A stretch of DNA of 64,000 bases, from assembly GCF_902859805.1 (NCBI RefSeq), contig NZ_CADIKC010000008.1, positions 248,001 through 312,000 on the forward strand, read 5' to 3'. The notes below the pieces were generated by a model. The model was given only the letters and a program-made list of their open reading frames with translations. It had not been told where the DNA came from and did not search any database. The translations under genes and the position numbers were made by a program. Positions 17,337 to 25,594 of the stretch are shown here, piece by piece. Source of the DNA: Paraburkholderia sediminicola (lineage in GTDB: Bacteria > Pseudomonadota > Gammaproteobacteria > Burkholderiales > Burkholderiaceae). Numbering within the stretch: position 1 is the stretch's first letter; each line of letters opens with the position of its first letter.

Positions 17337-17405
17337 GCCATTGTGGGTCGAACAATATCTGATGAGAATTGATGTTTTTTGCTTGGTTTGATCAATTTCT
17401 CTCAT
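17337..17405 (-). promoter_or_regulatory. shared polyamine promoter block B (upstream of PotF copy 2)
   Basis: GCCATTGTG (17337-17345) and, 23 bp from its start, a 46-bp element (17360-17405) beginning TGATGAGAATTGATGTTT and ending CTCAT. About 33 of 46 positions match block A at 11652-11697, with the same spacing to GCCATTGTG. Inside it ATGAGAA and TTCTCAT form a perfect inverted repeat. No plus-strand gene starts here, so it must serve the minus-strand PotF-DUF3138-deiminase operon. Confidence 0.65.
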
Positions 17406-17482
17406 GTCTTTGGCAGCGGGCAGCCTTCGACACGGGTTTAGACACCCGTGTTCACCCACACCGCGACGAACCGGTGCGACAG

Positions 17483-18187
17483 TTACGGATTGGGATCGCC
17501 GAGACTGGCTGCGCGCAAACGGTCGAAATCGAGAATGGTGATTTCCCCGGATTTCAGGCTCACGATGCGTTCGCTTTCGAGGTTCCTGAGCAACTGATTC
17601 GTGGTTTGCCGCGACAGCGACACCATCGAAGCCAGGCTGTCTTGCGAAACCCTGATCCTGTTCTGCGAGGCGTTGAGACCACCATAACCGCTGGCGATCA
17701 TGAGCAAGCGGTTTGCCACGCGCTGTGCCGCGGGCAACAGGGTCATCGCTTCGGCGTTCTCAAACGAAACTCGAAGTCTTTGCGCCATCAACAACGCAAA
17801 ATCGCGCCAATAACGGGGCGTGGAGTCGAGCAGGTCCTGCAGCGCGGCCCCGGGCACGTGCAGCAACAACGTCCTGCTGACGGCGGTGGCGTCGTTCGGC
17901 CGCGGCAGCCCGTCGAACATTGAGATTTCCCCCACCCATGCAGTCGGTCCGAGCACCGCGAGCAACGCCTCTTTCCCGTCCATCCCGACTGTCCCGATAG
18001 CGAGTGCGCCGCCCAGCACGGCGTACAGGCCATAAGACTGTTCGCCGCGTCGATACAGGGATTGGCCCTTTTCCAGCGTAAGCAGGCTGGCATGGCTGAT
18101 CAGATAGTCCCGCAACTCGACAGGCAGGCCCCGGAACCACGGGGTCGTTTCGAGTTGTGACCGGTAGCGGTGCAGGCTGGATTCCAT
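17483..18187 (-). CDS. Crp/Fnr-family transcriptional regulator
   Basis: A 234-residue protein: cyclic-nucleotide-binding-like domain (about residues 20-130) and a C-terminal Crp-type winged helix (SQDSLASMVSLSRQTTNQLLRNLESERIVSLKSGEITILD). The phosphate-binding cassette reads GEISMFDGLPRPNDATAV: the Glu is kept, but the Arg-Ser/Thr pair that holds the cyclic phosphate is not at its usual place, so cAMP binding is doubtful. No cysteine cluster for an FeS centre is seen. It lies between two polyamine operons and next to an aldolase gene on the other strand; its target could be the nearby three-unit 10-bp repeat. Confidence 0.9.
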   Translation of the reverse strand: MESSLHRYRSQLETTPWFRGLPVELRDYLISHASLLTLEKGQSLYRRGEQSYGLYAVLGGALAIGTVGMDGKEALLAVLGPTAWVGEISMFDGLPRPNDATAVSRTLLLHVPGAALQDLLDSTPRYWRDFALLMAQRLRVSFENAEAMTLLPAAQRVANRLLMIASGYGGLNASQNRIRVSQDSLASMVSLSRQTTNQLLRNLESERIVSLKSGEITILDFDRLRAASLGDPNP

Positions 18188-18338
18188 GGGCGCGTCGACC
18201 TGTCGGGTATCCGACAGATTTTAGGCGGGTTCGCGAACATCATGTGGATGCGCATCTGACGACGCAATGACTTTGGCCCCTGCCGCCCCTGCAGCACCGC
18301 GGGCGCAAAATGAGCGAATTCGCAGGGCGCTATTCTGT

Positions 18339-18368
18339 GTTGTTCCGGGTTATTCCAGGTTGTTCCCT
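18339..18368 (+). promoter_or_regulatory. three 10-bp direct repeats upstream of the aldolase gene
   Basis: GTTGTTCCGG, GTTATTCCAG and GTTGTTCCCT follow without spacing, ending 30 bp before the GTG start of the aldolase gene. A period of 10 bp puts each unit on the same DNA face, as expected for cooperative binding of a regulator. Confidence 0.55.
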
Positions 18369-18398
18369 TGCTTGAACCAACGAATAAGGAGTGTCGAC

Positions 18399-19166
18399 GT
18401 GGCCTCATCTGCTGTCAGTCTGAAGAACGACGTTTCACCCGCCGAATGGGAAGCGCGAGTCAATCTCGCGGCCGCGTACCGGCTCACGGCGCTGTTTGGG
18501 TGGGACGATCTGGTGTTTACCCATATCTCGGCGCGCGTACCGGGCCCCGAACACCATTTCCTGATCAACCCGTACGGCATGATGTTCGACGAGATCACCG
18601 CGTCTTCGCTGGTCAAGATCGGTCTCGACGGCCGCAAGGTTGCCGAATCGCCGTATGACGTCAATCCGGCCGGCTTTACGATCCATAGCGCCGTGCATGC
18701 GGCTCGCGAAGACGCCCATTGCGTGATGCACACTCACTCGGTCAACGGCGTTGCCGTGTCGGCGCAGGAAGCGGGATTGCTGCCGCTCTCCCAGCAGTCA
18801 CTCGGTGTGCTGGCATCGCTCGGCTACCACGACTACGAAGGCATCGCGCTCAATGAAGCCGAGAAGCCCCGCCTCGTTGAAGACCTCGGAAGCAACACGT
18901 ACCTGATGCTGCGCAATCACGGCCTGCTGACGGTTGGCGCGGCGCCGGCGGACGCCTTCGTCGCCATGTACTTCTTTGAAGCGGCCTGCATGATTCAGGT
19001 GCGCGCCCAGTCGGGTGGCGGCAAGCTCACGTCCATCCCCGAGCCGATTCTCGCCGGCATCAAGGACCAGATCCGGATGGCGACGCGCGGCCTCACGCCC
19101 GGCGCGCTGGTGTGGCCTGGGCTGTTGCGCCGGCTCGATCGCCGCAACCCTGGATATGCGGACTAA
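18399..19166 (+). CDS. class II aldolase/adducin family protein
   Basis: A 255-residue protein. I place the start at GTG 18399, with AAGGAG eight bases upstream; an ATG 132 bp earlier would add a region unlike the family and span the tandem repeats. Zinc ligands are visible in HTHSVNG (two His) and NHGLL (third His); the N-terminus AAAYRLTALFGWDDLVFTHISARVPG is the standard opening. Members split sugar phosphates or decarboxylate hydroxy acids; the specific substrate is unknown. It is followed after 138 bp by a ketopantoate-reductase-like gene, but a strong hairpin lies between them. Confidence 0.88.
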   Translation: MASSAVSLKNDVSPAEWEARVNLAAAYRLTALFGWDDLVFTHISARVPGPEHHFLINPYGMMFDEITASSLVKIGLDGRKVAESPYDVNPAGFTIHSAVHAAREDAHCVMHTHSVNGVAVSAQEAGLLPLSQQSLGVLASLGYHDYEGIALNEAEKPRLVEDLGSNTYLMLRNHGLLTVGAAPADAFVAMYFFEAACMIQVRAQSGGGKLTSIPEPILAGIKDQIRMATRGLTPGALVWPGLLRRLDRRNPGYAD

Positions 19167-19185
19167 CGCTGTCCGTTCGCAAGAT

Positions 19186-19215
19186 GTCCGGCACACGATG
19201 GCATATGCCGGACAA
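19186..19215 (+). terminator. hairpin after the aldolase gene
   Basis: Perfect 9-bp arms TGTCCGGCA and TGCCGGACA with a 12-base loop, 20 bp past the aldolase stop codon. There is no T-run, so termination may be partial, letting the next gene be read from the same promoter. Confidence 0.5.
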
Positions 19216-19304
19216 ACAGCATAAGCATGTATTAGGCGTCATAGGCCGCGTTTGGCAATTCAACGCAACGCGGATGTAATCTGGTAGGTCACGTGAGAAC
19301 CTGT

Positions 19305-20348
19305 ATGGCAAAGATCTTTATCTACGGCGCCGGCTCAATCGGTTGCTATGTCGGCGGACGGCTTCTTGCCGGAGGGAGCGACGTCACGTTCATAGGACGT
19401 GCACGCGTGGCCGACCAGTTGCGCAATCAAGGCATCACGCTGTCGCGGCACGACGATAGCCGCTGGCATGCCCCGTCGGAGCGCATCGACGTATCGACGG
19501 ACGCGGCCAGCGCCGCCGCAGCCGATCTCGTGCTCGTCACCGTCAAGTCTGCCGCGACGCCCACCGCCGCGGCCGAACTGGCGAACGTGCTACGTCCCGG
19601 CACGATCGTCGTGAGCTTCCAGAACGGCATTGGCAATGCGGACGTGCTGCGCGCCGCGCTGCCACAGCACACGGTGCTGGAGGGCATGGTGCCGTTCAAT
19701 GTCGTCGAACGCGGTCCTGGCGCGTTTCATCAGGGTTCAGCGGGAGAACTGGAGATCAGGCATGCGCCGGCTATGCAGCCGTTCGTCGAGGAGTTCAGGA
19801 GAGCGGGCCTGCCGCTGATCCAGCACGCCGATATGTTGCCGGTGCAGTGGGCGAAGCTGTTGCTCAACCTCAACAATGCCATCAACGCGTTGGCGAACCG
19901 GCCTTTGAAGGAGGAGCTCTCGCAACGCGCCTACCGGCTCTGCCTCGCGATGGCGCAGAAAGAAGCGCTCGCGCTTCTGAAGCAGGCCGGCATACGGCCA
20001 GCCAGAGTGACGCCGCTTCCAACCACCTGGATACCGCGTGTTCTGAGCGTGCCCGATGCATTGTTCGAACGGCTGGGTCGCGCGATGCTGACGATCGATC
20101 CGCTCGCGCGCTCATCGATGTCCGACGACCTGGCGGCCGGACGCGCCACGGAAATCGACTGGATCAATGGCGAGGTCGTGCGGCTTGCCCAACGCCTTGG
20201 GCAAACGGCGCCGGTCAACGCGCGGCTGTGCGAACTCGTGCGGGAAGCCGAACGAGCCAATGTGCGCCCTTCGTGGTCAGGCGAAGCATTGCTGGCTGAG
20301 ATGCGGGCCGCAGCCCATACCACTTTGCCATTGCCTGCAAAAATCTGA
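19305..20348 (+). CDS. 2-dehydropantoate 2-reductase family protein
   Basis: A 347-residue ApbA/PanE-type dehydrogenase; ATG 19305 puts the Rossmann motif at the very N-terminus (KIFIYGAGSIGCYVGGRL, NADP-binding). SFQNGIGN and WAKLLLNLNNAINAL carry the conserved Asn and catalytic Lys of the family. PanE makes pantoate from ketopantoate, but many accessory homologues reduce other 2-keto acids. Because it neighbours a class II aldolase, an aldol plus reduction pair acting on a hydroxy-keto acid is possible. The C-terminal domain is complete. Confidence 0.87.
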   Translation: MAKIFIYGAGSIGCYVGGRLLAGGSDVTFIGRARVADQLRNQGITLSRHDDSRWHAPSERIDVSTDAASAAAADLVLVTVKSAATPTAAAELANVLRPGTIVVSFQNGIGNADVLRAALPQHTVLEGMVPFNVVERGPGAFHQGSAGELEIRHAPAMQPFVEEFRRAGLPLIQHADMLPVQWAKLLLNLNNAINALANRPLKEELSQRAYRLCLAMAQKEALALLKQAGIRPARVTPLPTTWIPRVLSVPDALFERLGRAMLTIDPLARSSMSDDLAAGRATEIDWINGEVVRLAQRLGQTAPVNARLCELVREAERANVRPSWSGEALLAEMRAAAHTTLPLPAKI

Positions 20349-20443
20349 ACGCCGGCGCACGCGCATCGGGTCGCGGCCATGCCGTCAATGGAGTAGATTG
20401 ATGACTTGGTCACGCCCCCCGGCGTCTGACCTGGGAGAGAATC

Positions 20444-20665
20444 ATGAAAAATCGCTTCGTGGTTGCGCTGGCAGTCTTCGCAAGTCTTGCTGTGTCATTT
20501 GCATTTGCGCCGGAAGCCGTGGCACAGACACGCGCCCCCGGGACGAAGCAGATGCAGGACACGCAGCGGAAAGCCGAACACAAAGCGCGCAGTACACACA
20601 AAAAGACTCACCAGAACGTCGCGCCTCAAAAGGCCGGGAGCGCCGGGCCGGCATCCGCGCCCTAG
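20444..20665 (+). CDS. small secreted basic protein of unknown function
   Basis: 73 residues behind a good GGGAGAGA ribosome site. A signal peptide (MKNRFVVALAVFASLAVSFAFAPEAVAQ) leaves about 45 residues rich in Lys, Gln, His, Ala and Thr, with no cysteine and no recognised domain. Short, basic, soluble periplasmic proteins like this are frequent in Burkholderiales. I do not recognise a function. Confidence 0.65.
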   Translation: MKNRFVVALAVFASLAVSFAFAPEAVAQTRAPGTKQMQDTQRKAEHKARSTHKKTHQNVAPQKAGSAGPASAP

Positions 20666-20712
20666 TCTCCCCGGCCACAAGTCGGCCTGGCGGCTCAGCG
20701 GGTTATAAGCTC

Positions 20713-20733
20713 GCACCGAAACACGTTCGGTGC
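20713..20733. terminator. bidirectional hairpin between convergent genes
   Basis: Perfect 8-bp stem GCACCGAA/TTCGGTGC with a five-base loop, between the plus-strand small secreted protein and the 3' end of the minus-strand aldehyde dehydrogenase gene. Confidence 0.65.
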
Positions 20734-20748
20734 AAGCCTGAACATCAC

Positions 20749-22242
20749 CTAGCGCAGCCGCACGATCGTCGACTTCAACTCCGTATACTTCTCGAGCGCG
20801 TGCAGAGACTTGTCGCGGCCGTTGCCCGACTGCTTGTAACCGCCGAACGGAAAATTCATGTCGTCGGCCCCTTCGTTGTAACCGTTGATCCAGACTGTTC
20901 CTGCGCGCAGGCGCCTCGCCACCTCGTGCGCAGTCGCCAGATCGCCGGACCATACGGCAGCCGCGAGGCCGTATTCGGTGTCGTTCGCGATGTGCACCGC
21001 TTCGTCCACGTGATCGAACTCGATCACGGACAGAACCGGTCCGAAAATTTCTTCGCGGGCAATTTTCGCATCCGGCTTGACCTCGAACACGGTCGGTTCG
21101 ACATAGAAGCCGCCGGTCTCCTCCCTGACTCGCGCGCCGCCCGTCACCAGCCGGCCTTCCCGGCGGCCTGCATCGATATAAGCCGCCACGCGCTCGAACT
21201 GGATACGATCGACGACAGGCCCCATCGTCACCGACGGATCGAGCGGATGACCCGGCTCATAGGCGCGCGCAGCGGCGGCCACCTTCGCGACAAAAGCGTC
21301 CTTGATATCCCGATGCACGAGGAGCCTCGAACCCGCCGTGCACACCTGGCCCATGTTGAAGAAAATCGCGTCGGCCGCCGCCTTCGCTGCGCGATCGAGA
21401 TCGGGGTAGTCAGGCAGCACGATGTTCGCTGACTTGCCCCCGAGTTCGAGCCACACCCGCTTCAGGTTGGATTGCGCGGCGCATTCCATGATCTGCCTTC
21501 CCGTTCTCGTCGAACCGGTGAACGCAATGCAGTCGACGCCATGATGCAGCGCGAGCAACCTGCCCGGCTCAGCGCCGCCGGGCACGACATTGAATACGCC
21601 CGGCGGCAGGCCTGCTTCGTGCGCCAGGCGGGCGACGCGAATCGCTGTGAGCGGCGATTTCTCGGAGGGTTTGAGCACCACACTGTTACCGGTGGCAAGC
21701 GCCGGGGCAAACTTCCACGCCGCCATCAGCAGCGGGAAGTTCCACGGCACCACCGCCGCGACGACACCCACGGGCTCGCGTGTCACGAGACCAACGAGAT
21801 GATGGTCGGCCGGCACGACCTCACCGCCCATCTTGTCGATCGCCTCGGCATACCATTCGACGCAGTGCGCAGCAGCCGGTATGTCAATGGCCGTGGTGTC
21901 ACCGATCGGCTTGCCTGCGTCGAGTGTTTCGAGCAAAGCCAGCTCGTCGAGGTGCTCACGCATCAATGCAGCCCAGCGCAGTAGCACAGCCTTGCGATCG
22001 CGCGGATTCATGCCTGCCCATACCTGCGTGTCGAATGCCCGACGGGCCGCCGTGACGGCCGCGTCGACATCTGCTTCACCGCAATCAGCAACACGGGTCA
22101 GCACGCGGCCATCGATCGGACTCGCACAGGTGAATGTCCTTTCGCTGTGCGCGTGGCGCAGCGTGCCATCGATAAATGCACGCCCTTCGATTTCTATGCC
22201 GGCGGCTTTGTCCTGCCAGTCCGAGAAAGTTTTCTTATTCAT
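20749..22242 (-). CDS. puuC: aldehyde dehydrogenase, PuuC-like
   Basis: A 497-residue NAD(P)-dependent ALDH, the length of gamma-glutamyl-gamma-aminobutyraldehyde dehydrogenase PuuC. Motifs in order: VVPWNFPLLMAAWKFAPAL (cofactor pocket), KPSEKSPL, FTGSTRTG, LELGGKSANIV (general-base Glu) and FFNMGQVCTAGSRLLV (catalytic Cys). It oxidises an aminoaldehyde in the cytosol. It is the last gene of an operon with an amidase, a cupin, a PuuB-like oxidase, DUF3138 and a PotF-like protein, which supports an aminoaldehyde derived from a polyamine. No PuuA or PuuD gene is nearby, so free aminobutyraldehyde may be the true substrate. Confidence 0.85.
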   Translation of the reverse strand: MNKKTFSDWQDKAAGIEIEGRAFIDGTLRHAHSERTFTCASPIDGRVLTRVADCGEADVDAAVTAARRAFDTQVWAGMNPRDRKAVLLRWAALMREHLDELALLETLDAGKPIGDTTAIDIPAAAHCVEWYAEAIDKMGGEVVPADHHLVGLVTREPVGVVAAVVPWNFPLLMAAWKFAPALATGNSVVLKPSEKSPLTAIRVARLAHEAGLPPGVFNVVPGGAEPGRLLALHHGVDCIAFTGSTRTGRQIMECAAQSNLKRVWLELGGKSANIVLPDYPDLDRAAKAAADAIFFNMGQVCTAGSRLLVHRDIKDAFVAKVAAAARAYEPGHPLDPSVTMGPVVDRIQFERVAAYIDAGRREGRLVTGGARVREETGGFYVEPTVFEVKPDAKIAREEIFGPVLSVIEFDHVDEAVHIANDTEYGLAAAVWSGDLATAHEVARRLRAGTVWINGYNEGADDMNFPFGGYKQSGNGRDKSLHALEKYTELKSTIVRLR

Positions 22243-22305
22243 CAGGATGCCTATATTCAGAGTTGTTCGACAGGCACACCGCGTGCCTCGTTACCTGCCC
22301 TCATC

Positions 22306-23736
22306 TCAAACCGCGCGACGTATCGCCGAACCGACTGGATCGATCGGCGTGCAAGTTCCCGCACGCGCCTCGATCGCTTCACCCGCCGCGAGGCACAGCG
22401 CTTCCTGAAAGCGGCCGGCGACAAGCTGAACGCCCATCGGCACACCATCGCGCACGCCGGTCGGCACGGACAACCCCGGCAGTCCGAGCAACGCGGTCGC
22501 GAGCAGCGGACTCTGCATGTCGAGGATGCGCCGCATCGCGTCGTCGCCGCGCTGGTCCTCGTCGATCGCAAACGGCTGCGCACATGACACCGGCATCAGC
22601 AGCAACGGGTAGCGCTCGAAGAAGCGCTGCCAGTCCCGCAACAGGCCGGTGCGCCGCGCCAGACCATTCATGTAGCCGGCCAGATCGAGCGGCGCGGCAA
22701 GCCGGCGCTGACTGCTGAACGCCGTACGAATCGCATCGTCGCCATGCTGCATGATGACGTCGCCGAGCCCACTCCTCGCTTCGTTGGTGACGAGGTCCAG
22801 CCACAGCGCGCTCGCTTCGGTCATTTGCGGTGGGACCGCTTCTTCGACGATGCAACCCGCCTCCTCGAGCCAGCCCGCCGCCTGCCGGATCGCGTCGACG
22901 ACCGCGGCGTCGGAACGGATACCCGGCAGTTCCGCACAGACGGCGACGCGCACAGGAAACGGCGCGCGCTGGCCGAGCGGCTCTACCGGCATCCACCATG
23001 CGTCGCGCGGATCACCGCCCGCCATCGCCTGCAGCGCAATGCGCAGGTCGCCGACCGTTCTCGCGAGCGGTCCCTGTACCGATGCGAGCTGGACCGCAAG
23101 CGTGCGGTCTTTCGTCTGCGTCGGGTTGTACGCGGGAACGCGGCCGGTGCTCGGCCTGAGGCCGGCGACACCGCACGCGTAGGCCGGATAGCGGATCGAG
23201 CCACCAAGGTCGTTGCCGTGCGCGATCGCGCCGATGCCGGCGGCGACCGCAGCCGACGCCCCACCACTTGAGCCCCCGGGCGTCAGCTGCGGATTCCACG
23301 GATTCAGCGTGCGGCCATGCAGGTCGTTGTCGGTGAACCAGCGATAGGAAAACGCCGGCGCGTTACTGCGGCCGATCACGATCGCACCGGCTTTGCGCAG
23401 GTTCGCGACCACAGGGCTGTCCTCGCTTGCGACGAGATCCCTGAACGCTCTCACACCGTTGGTAGTCGCGTAGCCGGCCATGTCGACATTGATCTTGACC
23501 GTCACCGGCACACCGTGGATCGGTCCGACCGGCTCGCGCCGCGCGATCGCGGCATCGGCCTGCGCCGCGGCCACGAGTGCGCTATCGGCCAGCACGTCGA
23601 CGATCGCGTTGATGCGCGGATTCACGTCCTCGAGTCGCTGTAGACAACTCAGCGTGAGTTCCGTCGACGACACATCGCGACGCGCGACGCGTTCGACCAT
23701 TTCCGTGGCGCTCAGCCGCCACAAATCCTGAGTCAT
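22306..23736 (-). CDS. amidase signature family protein
   Basis: A 476-residue amidase. The Ser-cisSer-Lys triad is complete: Lys81 in VTVKINVD, Ser156 in GGSSGG and Ser180 in NDLGGSIRYP. No signal peptide. It cleaves a carbon-nitrogen amide bond of unknown substrate in the cytosol. It lies in the polyamine operon 63 bp upstream of the PuuC-like gene and 52 bp after the cupin gene. In the glutamylated putrescine route PuuD removes glutamate from an amide; an amidase could fill that role here, or act on a carbamoyl or acyl polyamine. Both are inference. Confidence 0.9.
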   Translation of the reverse strand: MTQDLWRLSATEMVERVARRDVSSTELTLSCLQRLEDVNPRINAIVDVLADSALVAAAQADAAIARREPVGPIHGVPVTVKINVDMAGYATTNGVRAFRDLVASEDSPVVANLRKAGAIVIGRSNAPAFSYRWFTDNDLHGRTLNPWNPQLTPGGSSGGASAAVAAGIGAIAHGNDLGGSIRYPAYACGVAGLRPSTGRVPAYNPTQTKDRTLAVQLASVQGPLARTVGDLRIALQAMAGGDPRDAWWMPVEPLGQRAPFPVRVAVCAELPGIRSDAAVVDAIRQAAGWLEEAGCIVEEAVPPQMTEASALWLDLVTNEARSGLGDVIMQHGDDAIRTAFSSQRRLAAPLDLAGYMNGLARRTGLLRDWQRFFERYPLLLMPVSCAQPFAIDEDQRGDDAMRRILDMQSPLLATALLGLPGLSVPTGVRDGVPMGVQLVAGRFQEALCLAAGEAIEARAGTCTPIDPVGSAIRRAV

Positions 23737-23788
23737 GTCATGCTCCTGATTGATTCCGATGATTGACGGTGCAAGTCGAACTGTCGCG

Positions 23789-24169
23789 CTACACCTGCGA
23801 CGGCTCGACTAGCGGGGCGTGCGACGCGTAGATCTTCCTGCACGCCTCCACGACCTCCCAGGTGCCGCGAAAACCCGAGGGAATCACAAAGCGATCCCCG
23901 GCGCGCAGCACCTTTTCGCGCCCCTCCATGTCACGCACGATTACCACGCCACTCAACATCTCACAGTATTCGGACTCGTCGTACTCGATCGTCCAATGGC
24001 CCGGCGTGCTCTCCCAGATGCCGGAGCTGAACTGTCCGCAGGGACTGATGTAGTGATGCGTGAGCGTCTGCATCGGATTGCCGGCCAGCAGCAGCCCGCG
24101 CGGTACGCGGGACTGGGTCAGATCCGCGGGGTCCCGCATCAGGTCCACGATCCCGGTGATGTCTGTCAT
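23789..24169 (-). CDS. cupin-domain protein (DUF861/Cupin_3 type)
   Basis: 126 residues from ATG 24169, which follows GAGGCG; a longer frame would need a TTG start. The single cupin barrel shows TPGHWTIEYDESEYCEMLSGVVIV and LRAGDRFVIPSGFRGTWEVVE, the (S)-ureidoglycine-aminohydrolase-like Cupin_3 pattern. Genes like this often accompany PuuB- and PuuC-type genes, but their biochemical role is not settled. It lies 75 bp after the oxidase gene in the same operon. Confidence 0.85.
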   Translation of the reverse strand: MTDITGIVDLMRDPADLTQSRVPRGLLLAGNPMQTLTHHYISPCGQFSSGIWESTPGHWTIEYDESEYCEMLSGVVIVRDMEGREKVLRAGDRFVIPSGFRGTWEVVEACRKIYASHAPLVEPSQV

Positions 24170-24244
24170 AAGCGCCTCGAAGGTGTGCAATGTTCGATAT
24201 AGGTGAGTTGCCGCGCGCTCGAACGCGCTTTGGGCCAACGCGGT

Positions 24245-25537
24245 TCAAAACGCATCCATCATCCTGTGCCAGGTCATCGCGAGCATCAGCATCGGCGTGC
24301 GCATGAGGCGTCCACCCGGAAAGTCGCGGTGCCGGATCTTGCCGAACAGATCGAAGCGGGCGGCCTGCGCATCGATCGCCTCTGCGATCAGCCGGCCCGC
24401 AAGCCCCGTGACGTTCACACCGTGCCCGGAAAAGCCCTGCGCGAAATACACGGTCGGCTCGAGTCGCCCGAAATGCGGCGCGCGATTCATCGTCGCGTCG
24501 ACGAAGCCGCCCCACGCGTAGTCGATCTTCGCGTCGGCGAGTTGCGGAAACGTCTTGAGCATGTCCCGTCGCATGGCAGCGGCGAGCTCGCGCGGCGTGC
24601 GGGTTGAACTGCTCGCCTTGCCGCCCCACAGCATCCGGCGGTCCGTCGTCAAACGGAAATAGTCGAGCGCTGCATTGCAGTCGCTGATCGCCACGTCCGT
24701 TGGCATCGTGTCGCTTGCCCTCGCGTCGCCGAGCGGCTCGGTCGCGATCAGGTAGGTCGCCACCGGCATGATCTTGCGCGCAAGCGCCGGTGCCAGCCGG
24801 CCGAGATAGGCGTTACATGCAAGCACGACGTAGCGCGCGTCCACCTGCCCACGCGCGCATGTCACCCGATGGCCTTGCGCGGTCTTCGCGATTGCCTGAG
24901 CGCTCGTGTCTTCGTGGATCGACACGCCCGCGTCGCGCGCCGCGCGCGCCAGACCGAGCGTGTAGTTGAGCGGATGCAGATGACCGCTGCCGTCATGTTG
25001 AAGCCCGCCCAGGTAGCGATCCGAAGCGACGACCTGGCGCATCTCGTCACGCTCGACATACCGGTACCCGCGATAACCGAAACGTAACTCAGCGGCATCT
25101 CGCCAGGCTCGCAGCGCGTCGACGTGACGCGGCTTGTTTGCCGCGGTCAGGTAGCCGAACGTCAGGTCGCAATCGATCTGATGCTTCGCGACCCGCTCCT
25201 TGACGAGTTCGACCGACTCGAGCCCCATCGCCCAGATGCGTCGCACGTCCTCTTCCGGCATGAAGGACGAGAACGTATCGATGTCACACGAATAGCCGGC
25301 GATCAGCTGGCCCCCGTTGCGTCCGCTCGCGCCCCAACCGATCTTCGACGCCTCGAGCAACACGACCGAGTAGCCGCGTTCCGCGAGATTAAGCGCGGTG
25401 GAAAGGCCTGTGAGTCCACCGCCGATCACGCAGACATCGGCGGACACCGATGCATCGAGCGGCGGATGACACGTCCGGTCGTTCGCGGTGGCCGCGTAAT
25501 ACGACGGGACGTGCGCCTGATTTTCAAACTTGAGCAT
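24245..25537 (-). CDS. puuB: FAD-dependent amine oxidoreductase, PuuB-like
   Basis: A 430-residue DAO-fold flavoprotein with GAGG before ATG 25537. The dinucleotide motif VCVIGGGLTGLSTALNLAERGYSVVLLEA is near residues 35-62, followed by GWGASGRNGGQLIAGY, the flavin loop typical of gamma-glutamylputrescine oxidase. The C-terminal YFAQGFSGHGVNVTGLAGRLIAEAI closes the FAD site. It oxidises a primary or secondary amine to an aldehyde with H2O2 formation. The PuuC-like dehydrogenase three genes downstream would take the aldehyde. The lack of a PuuA ligase leaves the actual substrate open. Confidence 0.88.
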   Translation of the reverse strand: MLKFENQAHVPSYYAATANDRTCHPPLDASVSADVCVIGGGLTGLSTALNLAERGYSVVLLEASKIGWGASGRNGGQLIAGYSCDIDTFSSFMPEEDVRRIWAMGLESVELVKERVAKHQIDCDLTFGYLTAANKPRHVDALRAWRDAAELRFGYRGYRYVERDEMRQVVASDRYLGGLQHDGSGHLHPLNYTLGLARAARDAGVSIHEDTSAQAIAKTAQGHRVTCARGQVDARYVVLACNAYLGRLAPALARKIMPVATYLIATEPLGDARASDTMPTDVAISDCNAALDYFRLTTDRRMLWGGKASSSTRTPRELAAAMRRDMLKTFPQLADAKIDYAWGGFVDATMNRAPHFGRLEPTVYFAQGFSGHGVNVTGLAGRLIAEAIDAQAARFDLFGKIRHRDFPGGRLMRTPMLMLAMTWHRMMDAF

Positions 25538-25594
25538 GACAAAACCTCGCGATCGGCGGCGGCCCTGTTTCCTCAGGCCGGCGCCGGCATCGCA

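Noticed and set aside
20167..21432. 421-codon plus-strand open frame
   Set aside because: It overlaps the end of the ketopantoate-reductase-like gene, the small secreted protein and the ALDH gene in antisense; low-complexity basic product.
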